DNA from: Sperchopsis tessellata
Taxonomy: Eukaryota > Arthropoda > Insecta > Coleoptera > Hydrophilidae
Direction: 5' to 3'
Assembly: GCA_033557685.1 (NCBI GenBank)
Contig: JAWQRN010000019.1
Span: forward strand, 1 to 52,448
Length of the DNA stretch: 52,448 nucleotides
The notes under the pieces were generated by a model. It was not told where the DNA came from, did not search any database, and was given only the letters and a program-made list of their open reading frames with translations. The translations under genes were made by a program, and so were the position numbers. Of this stretch, positions 1 to 11,916 are shown one piece after another. Positions within the stretch are counted from its first letter, which is position 1, and the number at the start of each line of letters is the position of its first letter.

Positions 1-320
1 TACAAATTAAAATGCTGTGATTGCTCAAACGTTTATATTGGCCAAACAAGCTCAAAATTAAAAATAAGAATTAAAGGTCATAAATCAGACAATCGTATAA
101 AACCTAATAGTACAGCACTTACGCAACATATTTATAGATTAAAACATTAAGTAGATTATGACAATATTCAAATTTTAGATCAAGAAGAAAATAAAAGAAA
201 AGATTAATTAGCGAAATGTTGCATATTTTAAGAAATTCAGATACTTTAAGTTATAAATTAGATACACAAAAATTATCAAATAAATACAATACAATCACTA
301 GAAATTATAAAATTTAATTA
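1..320 (+). pseudogene. Penelope-like element, 3' end with GIY-YIG endonuclease (partial, frameshifted)
   Basis: This is the C-terminal end of a PLE polyprotein cut by the window edge. Frame 1 from base 1 reads a GIY-YIG nuclease start (YKLKCCDCSNVYIGQTSSKL, then a conserved IRIKGHKSD stretch), with the Y-x-G-Q-T signature visible. The frame stops at about 148. A frameshift near 205 restores the usual PLE tail, reading KRLISEMLHI and ending at a stop near 318. In PLEs this domain nicks target DNA for target-primed reverse transcription. The copy is dead as it stands because of the stop and the shift. The following 300 bases (320-610) are AT-rich and probably belong to its 3' untranslated region. 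It lies directly upstream of another PLE in the same direction, a common PLE arrangement. Confidence 0.8.
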
Positions 321-609
321 AACAAGTAACCTATGTTTAAATTACTAGCTACAACAAATATACAAAACATTATTTAAAAAAAATAATATTTACTTTTATA
401 TTTACAAATTTTTGAAATATATATAAACCAAGATTTTAAATACTTAGGAAAGGTATACACAATTTATTTCTGTTAAACATAATTTTTATTTAACAAATGT
501 CTGCAGCCTACAGGCGGAAAATAGTAAATCCGCCACTGCTACTTGTTAGATATTAAAGGAACAATTCATTTGCGTAGGCAATTTAAGAAAATAGTAGGAT
601 TCTTGATCG

Positions 610-2612
610 CAACCACTAAGAACAGAGTAGCCGAACATATAAAAATTCACACACCAAAAAGCTAACCAACCTAATGCAAAAAAAAAATGCGGAAACCAAA
701 ATAAAACTAAACACAATAAACACAGACCAACCTTCTTTCAAAGAATTCATAACATGACTGACATAGAACTAATCGAATCCGAACAAACATTCCTAGCATA
801 CGGACCAAAACACAATACACACGACAAATACAATAGAAAAATTGAAACAATTATTCACGTCACGGAAAATTCTATCCAACAATTATCTGAAGAACACCAA
901 AACAATTAAGAAACACAGCCCCATACGAAATTGTCAAAATTAAACCGAAATCAAATCACTCAGACATAAGTACAAAACAAGATAAAAAAATCAAGTTACA
1001 GCATAATAATGCCATCATAACAAAAGCGGACAAAGGCAACACATTCGTTATAATGAACGAGTAGACGAACATTGACAAAACAGAAACATGCAATACATCA
1101 ACTGGCAGCAGCATAATAAGCATAGACCCCACGTCATAATTCCATAGACAAATCGAGCACATAATAACCGAACTCGAAATCCCAATAAACCAGAAATGTC
1201 TATTTCACAACCCGATATACGTGCACCAAATATGAATGGAGTACCCAAATTACATAAACAGTATATCCCTATGCGAACTTTAGTTTCTCACACCTCCGTC
1301 TCAGCCTATAAAATATCTAAATACTATGCTAACACTCCGAGAACTACTAAATTTGCCTAATAAATATAATATCAAAAACACAATAGACATAGCCGAAATT
1401 TTACAATCAACTAAAACCACCCCTTGTACAAATATAGTTTCCTTTGACATCACAAGATTATACACCAACATACCTATAAATGAATCTCTCCAATTAATAG
1501 AAATAGCTCTACTTCAAAACAACAACCCCATATCCAACACACAACTGATAATAAAACACTTAACTATCATCCTCGTTCAAAACTACCTTTAGTTCAACAA
1601 CAAAATATACATACAAAAAGATGGACTGGTCATGGGCTCCTCCCTCTCCAGCATCATCTCCGAAATATTCCAACAGACATTTGAAAAAATGCATATGCAT
1701 CGACAATTTTTCCACACAAGACGCAACAGACATACTCAACATACTCAATACAACGCACTCCAAATTAAACTTTACCATTGAAATAGAAGAAAATCATTCA
1801 TTCAACTGTCTTGACATTAAACTAACCACTTACCCGACAAACCTACATTTTAAAATATACCGGAAACCAACATATACTGACGCAATTATATATAATTCAT
1901 CCAACCACCCTAAATAACATAAAATGACCTGCTTCAACTCACTACTAAACAGATTAAACACCAGCCCCAAAAAGAAATTAGAACAATAGAATATATAGCG
2001 AAAAATAATGGATACCCCATAAATACAATAACAAACCAAATATACCACAAACAAAAACCAAAACACACGACAACCAACAACAACATATGGCTTACCTTTA
2101 CATATACTGGTCCCCAAATATTTAGAACTATCAAACTTTTTAAACAGCATGATGCCAAAAGTGAATTTAGAACCACAAATAACACAATCAATACAACCAT
2201 CTAAATACAAATAATAGTGACATTTTCACAAAATCCGGCATATACAAACTAACTTGCCCCACATGCAAACATTTTATATAAGAAAAACAACAAGGTCATT
2301 TTATCAAACATATAATGAACACCTCAAAGTCTATTAAAAGTCTTTTCACAACATATTAGAAAATAAGCATTCAATGGATACCATAATTAATTTAATGACA
2401 GCCATAAATATAAAAGAGCAATATATCACTCATAAAGGCTATTACAAATTTAGAACACAGACCTAGTCCGAAGAATAAACATCTGGCCGACAAACATACA
2501 CATCCTCCCCTACCCAAATCACCCTATTTCATACATCCCACAAACACATACCTGTTAAGAAGTTTTACACAGAACGCCAGTGTACTATCAGCCACTAACA
2601 GGAGCTAACAGC
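610..2612 (+). pseudogene. Penelope-like element, nearly full length but broken
   Basis: PLE motifs appear in order. An N-terminal piece TDIELIESEQTFLAYG lies near 752-800. The block ITKADKGNTFVIMNE is near 1015-1060 and is followed at once by a stop. RT domain A, FDITRLYTNIP, is at about 1443-1475. RT domain B, DGLVMGSSLSSIISEIF, is at about 1619-1669. The region after the catalytic domain, KLNFTIEIEENHSFNCLDI, is near 1765-1820. A GIY-YIG start, SGIYKLTCPTC, is near 2234-2266, with a stop just before the expected Q. The catalytic YxDD box (domain C) is absent: domain B passes within a few dozen bases, and into another frame, to the downstream region. Many further stops are present. The + strand is strikingly rich in A and C and poor in G, unlike the neighbouring PLEs. 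Confidence 0.85.
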
Positions 2613-2655
2613 CTGAAGAGGGATTCGATCCCGAAACGATCGTAGCACGTAAGTA
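2605..2655 (+). ncRNA. Hammerhead-ribozyme-like motif at PLE 3' end
   Basis: The sequence contains CTGAAGA (2613-2619), a perfect 5-bp stem II (2620-2624 with 2628-2632, loop TCG), then GAAA (2633-2636), a minimal stem III (AC 2636-2637 with GT 2642-2643) and A2644 at the cleavage position. CTGANGA plus GAAA is the invariant hammerhead core, and position 7 may be any base. Stem I is weak: only C2612-G2645 and G2611-C2646 pair directly. PLEs are known to carry minimal hammerheads in their terminal repeats, and this one sits at a PLE 3' end, which supports the call. Activity cannot be judged from sequence. Confidence 0.6.
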
Positions 2656-2750
2656 TTTCTTGACTAGCACTTGTGAGAGCTACATGTAATTCTATTATTA
2701 GCACTTTTTAGAGCTAGTCGGCACCTACAACTAGCACTTTTCAGAGCGAA
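2655..2750 (-). repeat. Fragment of the short palindromic element family
   Basis: This stretch carries the repeated pattern agcactttT-agagct in three to four imperfect units. On the - strand it matches the internal part of the elements at 11491-11902 and 33714-34156, including the shared words tgactagcacttgtgagagc and gcacctacaactagcac. It directly follows the hammerhead-like motif. Either the PLE inserted into such an element or the repeat family shares the PLE terminus. Confidence 0.7.
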
Positions 2751-2782
2751 CTAAAGAGTGACCCTACTTTTGTAAGAAATTA

Positions 2783-3077
2783 AAAACAATTTTTTGATAA
2801 CACGTCTAAAAGACAAACAGTTTATTAACATCGAAACTGCCTCAAAACTCACAATTTACAACTCTGTGTCTACTAAGTTATACTGCTTGCCCAAGTTACA
2901 CAAAGAGGGCATATTGTACCTAAACTGCCCTATACTTTACCTTTTGTATTTCAATATGTGGATGATTTAATCATGTCCATACCTGTGGACACTAATGATC
3001 TAGTGTTAGATACATTTAACCCATATAACCCCCATCTTGTTTTCACTATTGAAATAACTCTGTCCCAAATTAAATAA
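2783..3077 (+). pseudogene. Penelope-like element RT remnant (internally deleted)
   Basis: One frame reads DKQFINIETASKLTIYNS and then KLYCLPKLHKEG, the PLE motif normally written as YxLPKIHK, at about 2880-2912. A second frame then gives LPFVFQYVDDLIMSIP with an intact YVDD catalytic box at about 2939-2985 and FTIEITLSQIK ending at a stop near 3077. In PLEs the LPKIHK block and YVDD are separated by domains A and B, well over 100 residues. Here they are almost adjacent, so an internal deletion has removed A and B. It is on the same strand as the PLEs upstream but looks like a different subfamily. Confidence 0.75.
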
Positions 3078-4194
3078 AAAGCAGAATGTTGTCCTTTCAC
3101 AAAACTGTTTTATTTTTAGCGACCTTTCAGGTTATCATCAAGTTCAACGAGTGTTCTGCGCAACGTGAACACTGCACTAGTGCAATTTTTAGTACATAAA
3201 AGAAAAATAACATATATTTGAATACAAGTTTAGAACTTAGGTAGCCGAAAAAGCTAATAGATATTACAGAATATATATTGGTTCGAGCATAAACGGGATA
3301 ATGAAACAATATTCAACACAAACTGATAAGGTTGGTAACAGTCTCTTTTAAAATCAGCAACTTGTATTAATACTAATTAAGCAAACTGGATTCAAATTAT
3401 AAAAGATCTCTTCTCTATAAAAATGTAGAATCGAATTTATGAAATACGAGAAAAGTTGTGGCAGATGGACTTTTTCTATCTTTTTTGTTTGAAGATTTCG
3501 TTTATTTTCTATGTTGACCTCATTAGGTATCTAATCTTGTTGAGTAAATATTGGCTGTATTGCTTCTAGCATAACAAAGTAATTAACGACAATAAATGGG
3601 AACATGTTTGCATCAGTGGAACACTAAAAGCCCGTAAAGAATTCGGTGGTGTAATACAGACCGCGCCCCAAACTCCAGAGAAACGATGGACTACTCTAAA
3701 TTTGATTTATTTTTTGCGTAACTGAAAATCATTTTATTTAGCCACGAGAATGTTGTGTGTGTGTCTATCAACGGAGAAAGTAGACGCGCTCGCAATCGAA
3801 AATGAGAGAGATAGGTGTTCTACTCTATCACAACGAGCTGGACGAAGACATGAACAACAGGAACTAAAGAGTAGGTAATTACTAGTTCAGCATGCGAAAA
3901 CATATTATACTCCAGTATCTGTTTGTAAATTTAAAGCTTTAATAATATCATGTATGCACTTAAACTTTATAAAGAACAGATCATCGAACATTTCAGACAA
4001 AATAAAATGTTATACTTAGAAATCACCGGTCAACACATGACCCTAAAAGTAATATTTTTAGGTATATATTTCAAATAAATCCTAAATAGTGTTCGATCAC
4101 GTCAGCTTTTCTGATATAGAGCTGTAACAATATTTGGAATACATGTATTCTTCCTACGTAAACCGTTTTTTGTTTCTCAGCTATAATTTAACTG
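3078..4194. other. No gene recognised
   Basis: This is AT-rich sequence with a moderately GC-richer island at about 3640-3860 containing a short TG run. Short open frames, such as 3127-3309 on the - strand, lack any motif or codon signal. Nothing can be assigned. Confidence 0.5.
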
Positions 4195-6290
4195 TTTTTA
4201 ACCGGTGTCACAAGACGAACCAAGTGCAGGACAAGGAATTTGCCTGTTGGAGGTAATTTTATGGTTAAGAATAGAATCGGATCGACTGCTGAGGTATATT
4301 TCCAGGCACTCGGAAATATCCAGTTTCTTCCCCTTAGGATATCTGTGCATGATGATATGGTTATTAGGATTGTGTTCATGATTGCAGGACACAACATGAC
4401 TGACGAAGCTAGAATCATCAGTGGCGTATTTGAAGCTGCGAATGTGTTTCTTATATCGTGAATTAAAAAATACGTCCACTTTGCCCAATATACTCCGCTC
4501 CACACCCACAAAGCAGGAGATATACCACGCTGTTAGTTTTGGGGTCAAGCCGATCTTTGTTCAGCACCAGCATGTTGTGTAGGGTCCTACCAGGACGAAA
4601 TATGATATTAGCGTCCTCATGAATTGCTCTAAGATGTTTTGCAATATTATAGGAAACAGGTCCATAAAAGGGGCTAGAAACGTAAGAGTTGGGAAAGGTT
4701 TGGGGAACTGGATAACAAAGATATTGGAAAATGTTTCTTAACTTCCTATCATAGGCCTTGCGAACAATATGGGTAGGGTAAACATTCACACGAGCACCTT
4801 ACCCAATAGTACCAAGCTCTAGATAAAAAAAACCGAGTGGCAAAGGGATAGAGAACATGCGATGAAAAAGAGAATTTAAGAAAGCAAGTTTATGGTTACT
4901 AGAGTGGTTAGAATGAAAAGGTCTATATGGGTCTTTTTTCTGAAAATTTCAAACTGAAAATTATTACTGTAGTATGTAAGTACAGTTAAATCGAGAAAAT
5001 TCAAGTGTCTGTTCACCTCTAACTCAGAAGTGAAGGTCAAATTTGGATGAAGGGTATTGATGACACCAACTACACCCTCCACAGTACTAACATCGCCAGC
5101 TATAATGCAGAAAAATCGTCAACGTATCTTATCCAGAGCTTTATAGACTTAACGTGGATGCTACTCATAATGAAGAGACGCTCTTCTAAACGATCCATGA
5201 TGATTTCAGCAAGGAAGGGACTGAGGTTGTATCCCATGACCAACTCTTTGGGCTGCTCATAAAATTTAACATTAAACAAGAAGAAATTATGCTTTAAAGC
5301 GGCGCATAAGCAGTCCAATATACAAACAGAATCCTCGTCGGATGCATCACATCTAGACAGGGGGAAGTGAAAAGGTGAAAAGCTTTCTAGAAAACTCAAT
5401 GGTATTTCTGTAACGGAAAGTAGGAGTGAAGTTAAGGATCTCCTTGAGTTTCATGGGACAGCCCTCTTTATGAATTTATGAAAGGCCGTATAGCCTCGGC
5501 ACAAATGAATTCATCGAGGTGACCTTACATTGGGGCAAGAAAGGTGTGCTTTTATAACGAGCTATAAGAATACGAAGAGAAAACACGTACCTGTTGACAG
5601 GATTAGAAGAGAGTAATTTAAAGTTGTTATCCCTCAAGAACTCCTCCACCTTACGTATATAGTCGTATTTGCTCAAGATGACCACGCAGGAACCATTAAC
5701 TGCTCTGGTAACAAGCAGACCATGCTTCCTGATCCATTTTCTCAAAGATGATACCGTATCAAGCAGAGAAGATTTATAAGAAGAAAAGGCAGACTTTAAG
5801 ATATTAATGGAGATATACCTATAATTGTCGGGATTCGGAGGGGAGAATTTATCAATGGCATATTCGATATCAATAGCAAAAGTTTCCGCTATATTAAAAT
5901 TGAATTTTGAGGGAGAAAATTTGAGACCTAATCCCAATAATGAGATCTCAGCTTCAAGAAAGCAAACTCCAGATGAATTTAAGACTCTAGGGTGAAAGTT
6001 ATGAACGATGGTGACCTGTCTGGAAAAAATATGGCCAGCATTATAGCTGAAATTAAAATATTTTTGGTTCTTGGCTGATGAAGAGACAAATTGGAAATCA
6101 AAGCGATTATCAAGAGTAGGAGTAGCAAACTCGTGTATGATAGAAGGGTGAAGGAGGAGAAATGTTGGAAGACGTACGATTTGGAAGAAAATGAGGGAGG
6201 TAGCGGTGTGCAGCCGCAAACAGTTTTAGAAAACGGCGGAGGGAATTTCTCCAAGACAGTAGTGCACGTACTCGATAAATGAATCAAATT
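4195..6290 (-). pseudogene. Penelope-like element, long antisense copy (degenerate)
   Basis: Reading leftwards, an open frame of 247 residues (6219-5476) covers the PLE N-terminal half. It includes EISLLGLGLKFSPSKFN and LVTRAVNGSCVVILSKYDYI, the counterpart of the TKADKGNxVVIM block, and ends at LYGLS-stop-IHKEG, where the family has LPKIHK. Domain A is not recognisable in the gap at 5475-5400. Domain B (FYEQPKELVMGYNLSPFLAE) and catalytic YVDD (LWIRYVDD) lie in 5399-5100. The connector NFLDLTV is at about 5000. A GIY-YIG nuclease (VVYLLLCGCGAEYIGQSG) lies at about 4530-4465 and continues in a second frame to 4198. At least three frame changes and a stop make it inactive. It is the same subfamily as the copies at 22176-24345. 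Confidence 0.88.
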
Positions 6291-7440
6291 TAAACTCGTA
6301 CTACATCACTTGGTCCTGCATTACCTCGTCCTACTATGGTTAGAAATCCATTGTAAGTAATACAAACGCTTGAGTGAGTGAAGTATATAATTTTGAACTT
6401 TTTGTGTGTATGAATAAACAAAGATACAAACATTGTAGCTTTACAATAGAAACTTAGAAGAAATCAATTTGCGAAATTGCAAAATTAAGTAATTATTTTA
6501 CCTTGACTGTCTTGGTGACTAACCCTAAAGCTGAGATCCACGTGCCTGCTGCATTACCTAAACTTGAGGATGATGTTAAGTCGAACACTTAAAGCTTTGC
6601 CTTTTTCTTTGCCTATGGTGTGGCGAGAACCAAATAACCATATAGGTGGTGGCTAATTATGCTTAACAACCATAGTTGAACTATCTAAGAGTAAACACTG
6701 CATTAAATATCCTAATTTACAATTTGTAATTATACCTGTTTGCATAATGAAAAACCGCTAGTACCTGTTCCTTCGGAGGCAGAGAGTGCTGTATTTAGTA
6801 ACACCCACATGGTAGAACCGTGAACGTAAAGATGAGCCTATTTACAATATACAATTAGGAAAACGCAAGAATCTGGATTAGATTACTTATTGGCCTTCTG
6901 GGTGAATCTAGTAAATACAGCTATTCTCCTTGCTTGTGGCACAACCGAGTAACAGAGAAGTGTTTACATAGGATAAAAGTAACACTAAATAGGTATCCCT
7001 TGTATATTACGCTAAGATTGATAAAGATATTTTTAAAGCCGATAAACAAAGAGAGAAGAAATTTCAACTTCAGGTAGATAGTGTTCTCAAAGCGTACCGT
7101 AGGACTTAAAAAATATTTTAAGAAAGTACTATTCCATAGATATAATATGTCCTGTTGATAGCGTAAACTCCACCTTATCCGAAATCAACAATCACCGTAG
7201 CACGAACGACCAATAAGTGAAGGTGACAAGCTTACTAATTCAAGTATACATCTAGCCCTGGACTATAAGTCTTGTAAATTTTATCTATATTTTCTAATAT
7301 ATCAGCGATTATATGAATGAGTGGAAACCGTGTATAGGCTCTAAAAAGTGGAGATGCTTGGTCCACTGAAGGACATTTTCAAAGCGAGTGATATTACTTC
7401 AAAGAATTAACCTATTAGTTGCAGAAACTAGCCAAATTCT
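6291..7440. other. No gene recognised
   Basis: The sequence is AT-rich and non-coding. A short piece at 7325-7395 (gctctaaaaagtgg and neighbouring words) resembles the internal repeats of the palindromic element that starts at 7441. It may be part of an older copy. Confidence 0.5.
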
Positions 7441-7732
7441 TCAAGTTTTCCGGGAGATAACCGTGTATAGAATTTTCTATTTGCCTACATTTCGTCCACC
7501 ATTGCAGGGGACATAATCAAGACTGTAGCTCTCAAAAGTCATCGTTTGAATATAAAATCGGCGGATCAATCGTTTCTATCCAGACTATATAGCACATTTG
7601 AAAGTTGCATGTCTTGATAATGTCCCTTGCAATGGTGGGTGAAACGTAGGCAATACTATAAGGCAGCATACCGTTATCCCAAAATACCTGGAGATATATA
7701 CTGTGGCCTTGGAAATATACGTACAGAATTTA
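7441..7732 (-). mobile_element. Short palindromic element, copy B
   Basis: The left end reads caagttttccgggagataac with cgtccaccattgcaggggac further in. The right end (about 7621-7690) is its inverted counterpart (gtcccttgcaatggtgggtgaaacgtaggc ... gttatcc). After the right arm comes the extra terminal piece actgtggccttggaaatatacgtac, which other copies carry on the left, so this copy lies in reverse orientation relative to 11491-11902. It has no protein-coding capacity. No clear target duplication is visible. Confidence 0.65.
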
Positions 7733-10700
7733 AAACAGAATTATTGAAACATTCAAGGAGTGGTAATTTATTAGATTACTCTACAACCAAAATAAATATT
7801 TTACATAAAAATTTCATAAAATTGTATAACTGTAGCTATTATAATTACACGCACTTTATAATGTCTTTCGAGGTAGGCACTGCTAGCAATAAGCCTTCTC
7901 CATATTTTTCTCTTCCAGAAATACGCTTCAGCTTTAACAAACTGCATGCAACTTGTCACAAATTGACTACTATATCCTGTATTCTTCCAAATTATAATTG
8001 TGGTAAAGATTACAGCTGAAACAGCTGAATTTTGATGTGACAAATTATATATCAACTAAGTTTTAGAATGATGATACACATTTCCTGTAGAAAAGATCTT
8101 ATAAAATGTAGCATTTTAAATATGTAGAAATTTCTTTATAACTTATTTATTACTTAAGTTATAAATAGCTTACTAACAGAACTAGTTAATTCAATAAGAT
8201 ATCTATGAACTTTATATAAAGTAATTTATTTAACAATTTTACATAAAAACATATTCAAATGTTCGCGTGTGAAAATGCTTTTAGATTATTTTCTCTCCAT
8301 ATATTTACAGCACTAATACTAATTTGCTGCCAAGCTGGTTTACACATATTCAAGATGATTGAAATATTGGACGTATATAGGTATAATTACTGCTGTTCAA
8401 AATTAAATTGATTGGATTTGGGACCAACAATGAACTGAACCATGACTAAATGAGCGATCGTAAACAATGAAAAAGTATTATGTTATTAACTCAGCGCTTT
8501 CGAGATACTAATAGAGATTTAATAGTTTGTTACCAGTTATGTTATTCATTGCAAAATGCTTTTAAATATGGCATACGTATTGATAGTATCGGTAATTACT
8601 CTATATCAACTCTACAAAAATAAAAATTGTGCTAATTGTAATGGTTTTATTGCTCAATCATTTATGCACTCAAAATGTATTATTTGTAAATCTTATATAA
8701 CCAATTAAATGTTGTTAAGATATAAATGTTTTTTTTTTATCATTATACTCGCCAATAATACCATAAAAGTGGTTGCATATAGCTATATATAATATAATAG
8801 AATTAAACGATTTATTTGTTTATAAACTTGTCCTGTACAATAGTGCTCTCCGTTGAATGTAAATATAATCGTATATTCCCTGGCGGCAAGTTCCATGCAA
8901 ATCCAAGAAGGTAACGAATTTTGGACTAACTAGCTTGAATACCACTAATCTTTAAGAGGGCCCATTGTTACATGACCTTCAAATGCTTATTTTTACATAT
9001 TACGTTCTTGACAATGTATCTCAAATATAACAATCAAGGTATTATTTGCAAAGTATTTGACAATCGGATCTCACAAAGAGTAAAGGTACTAAAATAACGT
9101 TTTTAAGGATTTAAAGAAATAAAACAATACTTATAATACATTATTAAAAAACAGAAAAAATGTATCTCTTTATTAAAGATATTTTAACACAATTCCAATT
9201 TTAAACAAGTATACTGTCACAATTTCTGTTTTGATCCGTTTAGTAGAATCACAGATGTGGCTTTATTGATTTAGTCACTGTTGTTGTAAACTGGTATTTT
9301 GAAGGACCACCTTGCCTTTGATGCAAGGAAAAATTACACTAATTCTTGTGTCGATTGCTTTATTTAAAAGTTTAAACATTTGTTAGAACCAGGACAAGAT
9401 TGATTAACATGTTCTGTTTGAAAACCAGGGCAAGGCTGATTCTCTGACCGGACATTGGCATCCTTCAATGGCGGAAGTGGGTGGATCTCAACCCTAACAT
9501 GGGTAGGTACCTATATTTAAGTGGGGGCTTAAACAATTTCCAATCCTTGTCCACGGAAACAATGTAACAATTTTCGCTAAGGGGACACGGTAACTGTTTC
9601 CACCTGGATAAGGTGTCAAGGTGTCAAACTAGCTTGAAAACAAACTAATACGTCGAACAATAATAACTCGTGTGTCGAGCTATTCTTTAATGGCTAAGCA
9701 TAAATCGGTCTAGTGGTAATTAATACTTGAGGACGCTAACAATGCCAGTAGAACCCGGATATTTCGGTCAGAAATAAAACAAATTAATTAATCCTAATAC
9801 TCTATATTGCACACAGAAGAAAAACAACTAAGCCTGTGGAAAACGAACCCATGCCGTCACGAGTCGACGCGTGTCTTCGTATTTAAATTTACGTTGAACC
9901 AGGGAAAGGTTTGAAAGATATTATGTAAGATCTTTAGAGACCAATTATACAAATCAGATTCCTATCCTAGGCCTTCCGCAGCGTATCTAAAGCTTATCAA
10001 CTGGACATTAAAAGGGTTAATTCTGTAATACCAAAAGTAACCAATAAATTTGGAGTAAAAGAATTCAACGATTGTAGTGGAGGTAGCGATACCTGACTTT
10101 CGTTTAACACCGATAACTGCGCTACCCGACTACGACTATCTGACGTACAGTTATAAAACAAATTAGTAAGAATAAAATAAGGAAGAAATTTTAAAGATAA
10201 ATTACAACATACACTTAATGATACGCACTGTTACGACAAAATTTACTGAGAAAGAGACGCACCCTAACACAAAGAAACATATGAAAATATATCGGGAATA
10301 AATTTTAAATAATTATAGCTTAATATAGGGATTACAATGGTCGTGAATAATCACACGCTTTTATGACAGAAATTGCTGACACCGAAGATACCGTGGAAAA
10401 TAAACAATAAATAAATATAAAACAATTACAGCGAAAAATAAAATCGCGGAAAGATAGAGACACTGTCTGTTCGATTCCGTTCGAAGGTTCACGATTAATC
10501 CGTTAATTATCCCGAATTTATAAGGTCGCTCTGGTTCAATCACTTACCCCGACGTCACAAAGTTACCATGGATCAAACACTTTTTCTTTGGAGTATTACT
10601 GGTTGGCTGAGATTCATAGTGATCCCTGGTATCCCGCTGGATGCTCGAATAGTTGCCGAACCCCCAATTAAAATCAACTGTTAATTAACTCTCCGCACTG

Positions 10701-11476
10701 GCCAAGATTCGAGAGAAAAACCTACGAAAAATGTATCTATTTATGAAACGCGCGTAAACAATTTATTAAACCGACACTGGCATGATTGATCGAAGATGCG
10801 GCACTTCTAATGATTTGTTTAAAGCATAAGGACTATTTACGTACTTATTTCAAATATGAACTATTAAAACTATTTGTTTAATATATGGAAACTGTGACTC
10901 TGTTAATTAAAAAAAAAAACACACACCCGAACTGTTTAATGTAAATTATGCAGACTTTTAAAACCATTAAGGTCAGTTCTAGACTACAGGCAACACGGGT
11001 CTATTCGGATAATAATTTCGAAATTATGTCTTTCGTTCGTTGACTCAACAATAACTAACTTTCCCATTTACATTTTTAATTCTACTAAAACCTACCCGTT
11101 TTCGTAGGCGTATTAGGATCAGAAAACTCATTTTCTCGTCTAAACAAAATCCCAGGACCAATGAACACGCTTCGTAGCACGACACATGCATATACTTGTA
11201 AGTGTTCCTGGTAGAAGTCATCCACCCCCTAAAATCTGTAACGCCAATGGCTTTCTTTACCATCGATTTCTTAAACCTGAAGTGTCGGAATACCAGACCA
11301 CCCCCAGACTATGCTATCATATATTAAACATTTGGGCTCAGAACATCGCCAGTATAGCAGTTAATGCAAAACAAATGTGACTGGCCCTTAAGTATGTCCT
11401 ATATCATCATAAGATTTCTATATGAAACTGAAAGTTTTAGAAATTCATCAATTATTTATTATTAAATATTAAATAA
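7733..11476. other. Long AT-rich stretch without recognised genes
   Basis: Only short, isolated open frames occur, and translations show no known domain. Somewhat GC-richer islands at about 9430-9620, 9830-10150 and 11180-11350 could be old repeats or regulatory sequence, but nothing specific supports that. Confidence 0.5.
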
Positions 11477-11916
11477 ATAGAAATTATATTAATTCAGTAC
11501 GTAGACTTCCACGGCCACAGTAAAAACCTCCGAGTTTTCCGGGCGATGACCGTGTGTTGGCTTTTGTTTTTGCCGAAGTTTCGTCCGCCGTTGCAGGGGA
11601 CAAGATATGTAGCTCTTAAAAGTGCTAGTTATAGATTGCCATGTAGCTCTGAAAAGTGCTAGTTGTAGGTGCCAACAAGCTCTAAAAAGTGCTAAGAATA
11701 GAATAACATATAGCTCTCACAAGTGCTAGTCAAGAAATGACATTTTATATTTGGTCGGCATCTACAACTTTTCAGAACTACATGAAAATCTATAATTAGC
11801 ACTTTTAAGAAGTACATATCTTGATAATGTCTCCTGCAACGGCGGACGAAACGTCGGCAAAAACAAAAGCCAACACACCGTTATCTCCCGGAAAACCTGA
11901 ATATAGAAATTATATT
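11477..11916 (+). mobile_element. Short palindromic element, copy C, with 14-bp target-site duplication
   Basis: The element occupies 11491-11902 (412 bp). It begins aattcagtacgtagacttcc and continues with gttttccgggcgatgacc and gaagtttcgtccgccgttgc. It ends with the inverse of that segment (gcaacggcggacgaaacgtc ... cgttatctcccggaaaacct). Arms of about 70 bp pair around a core holding four imperfect repeats of about 38 bp of the type agctctNaaaagtgctag. The 14-base word ATAGAAATTATATT occurs exactly at 11477-11490 and again at 11903-11916, directly flanking the element. A duplication of this length fits target-primed reverse transcription better than common cut-and-paste families. The absence of coding capacity means it was moved by another element. 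Confidence 0.8.

Noticed and set aside
956..2210. Several - strand open frames (956-1162, 1048-1248, 1830-2210)
   Set aside because: They are shadows of the PLE coding strand, made open by its A/C-rich composition.
7627..8019. 130-residue open frame on the + strand
   Set aside because: Its first third lies within the right arm of a palindromic repeat, and the remainder is AT-driven with no domain.
11565..11870. Hammerhead motif in the palindromic element (reverse complement reading cctgcaacggcggacgaaacgtc)
   Set aside because: GAAACGTC matches a hammerhead 3' core, but CTGCAAC does not fit CTGANGA and no stem II forms.
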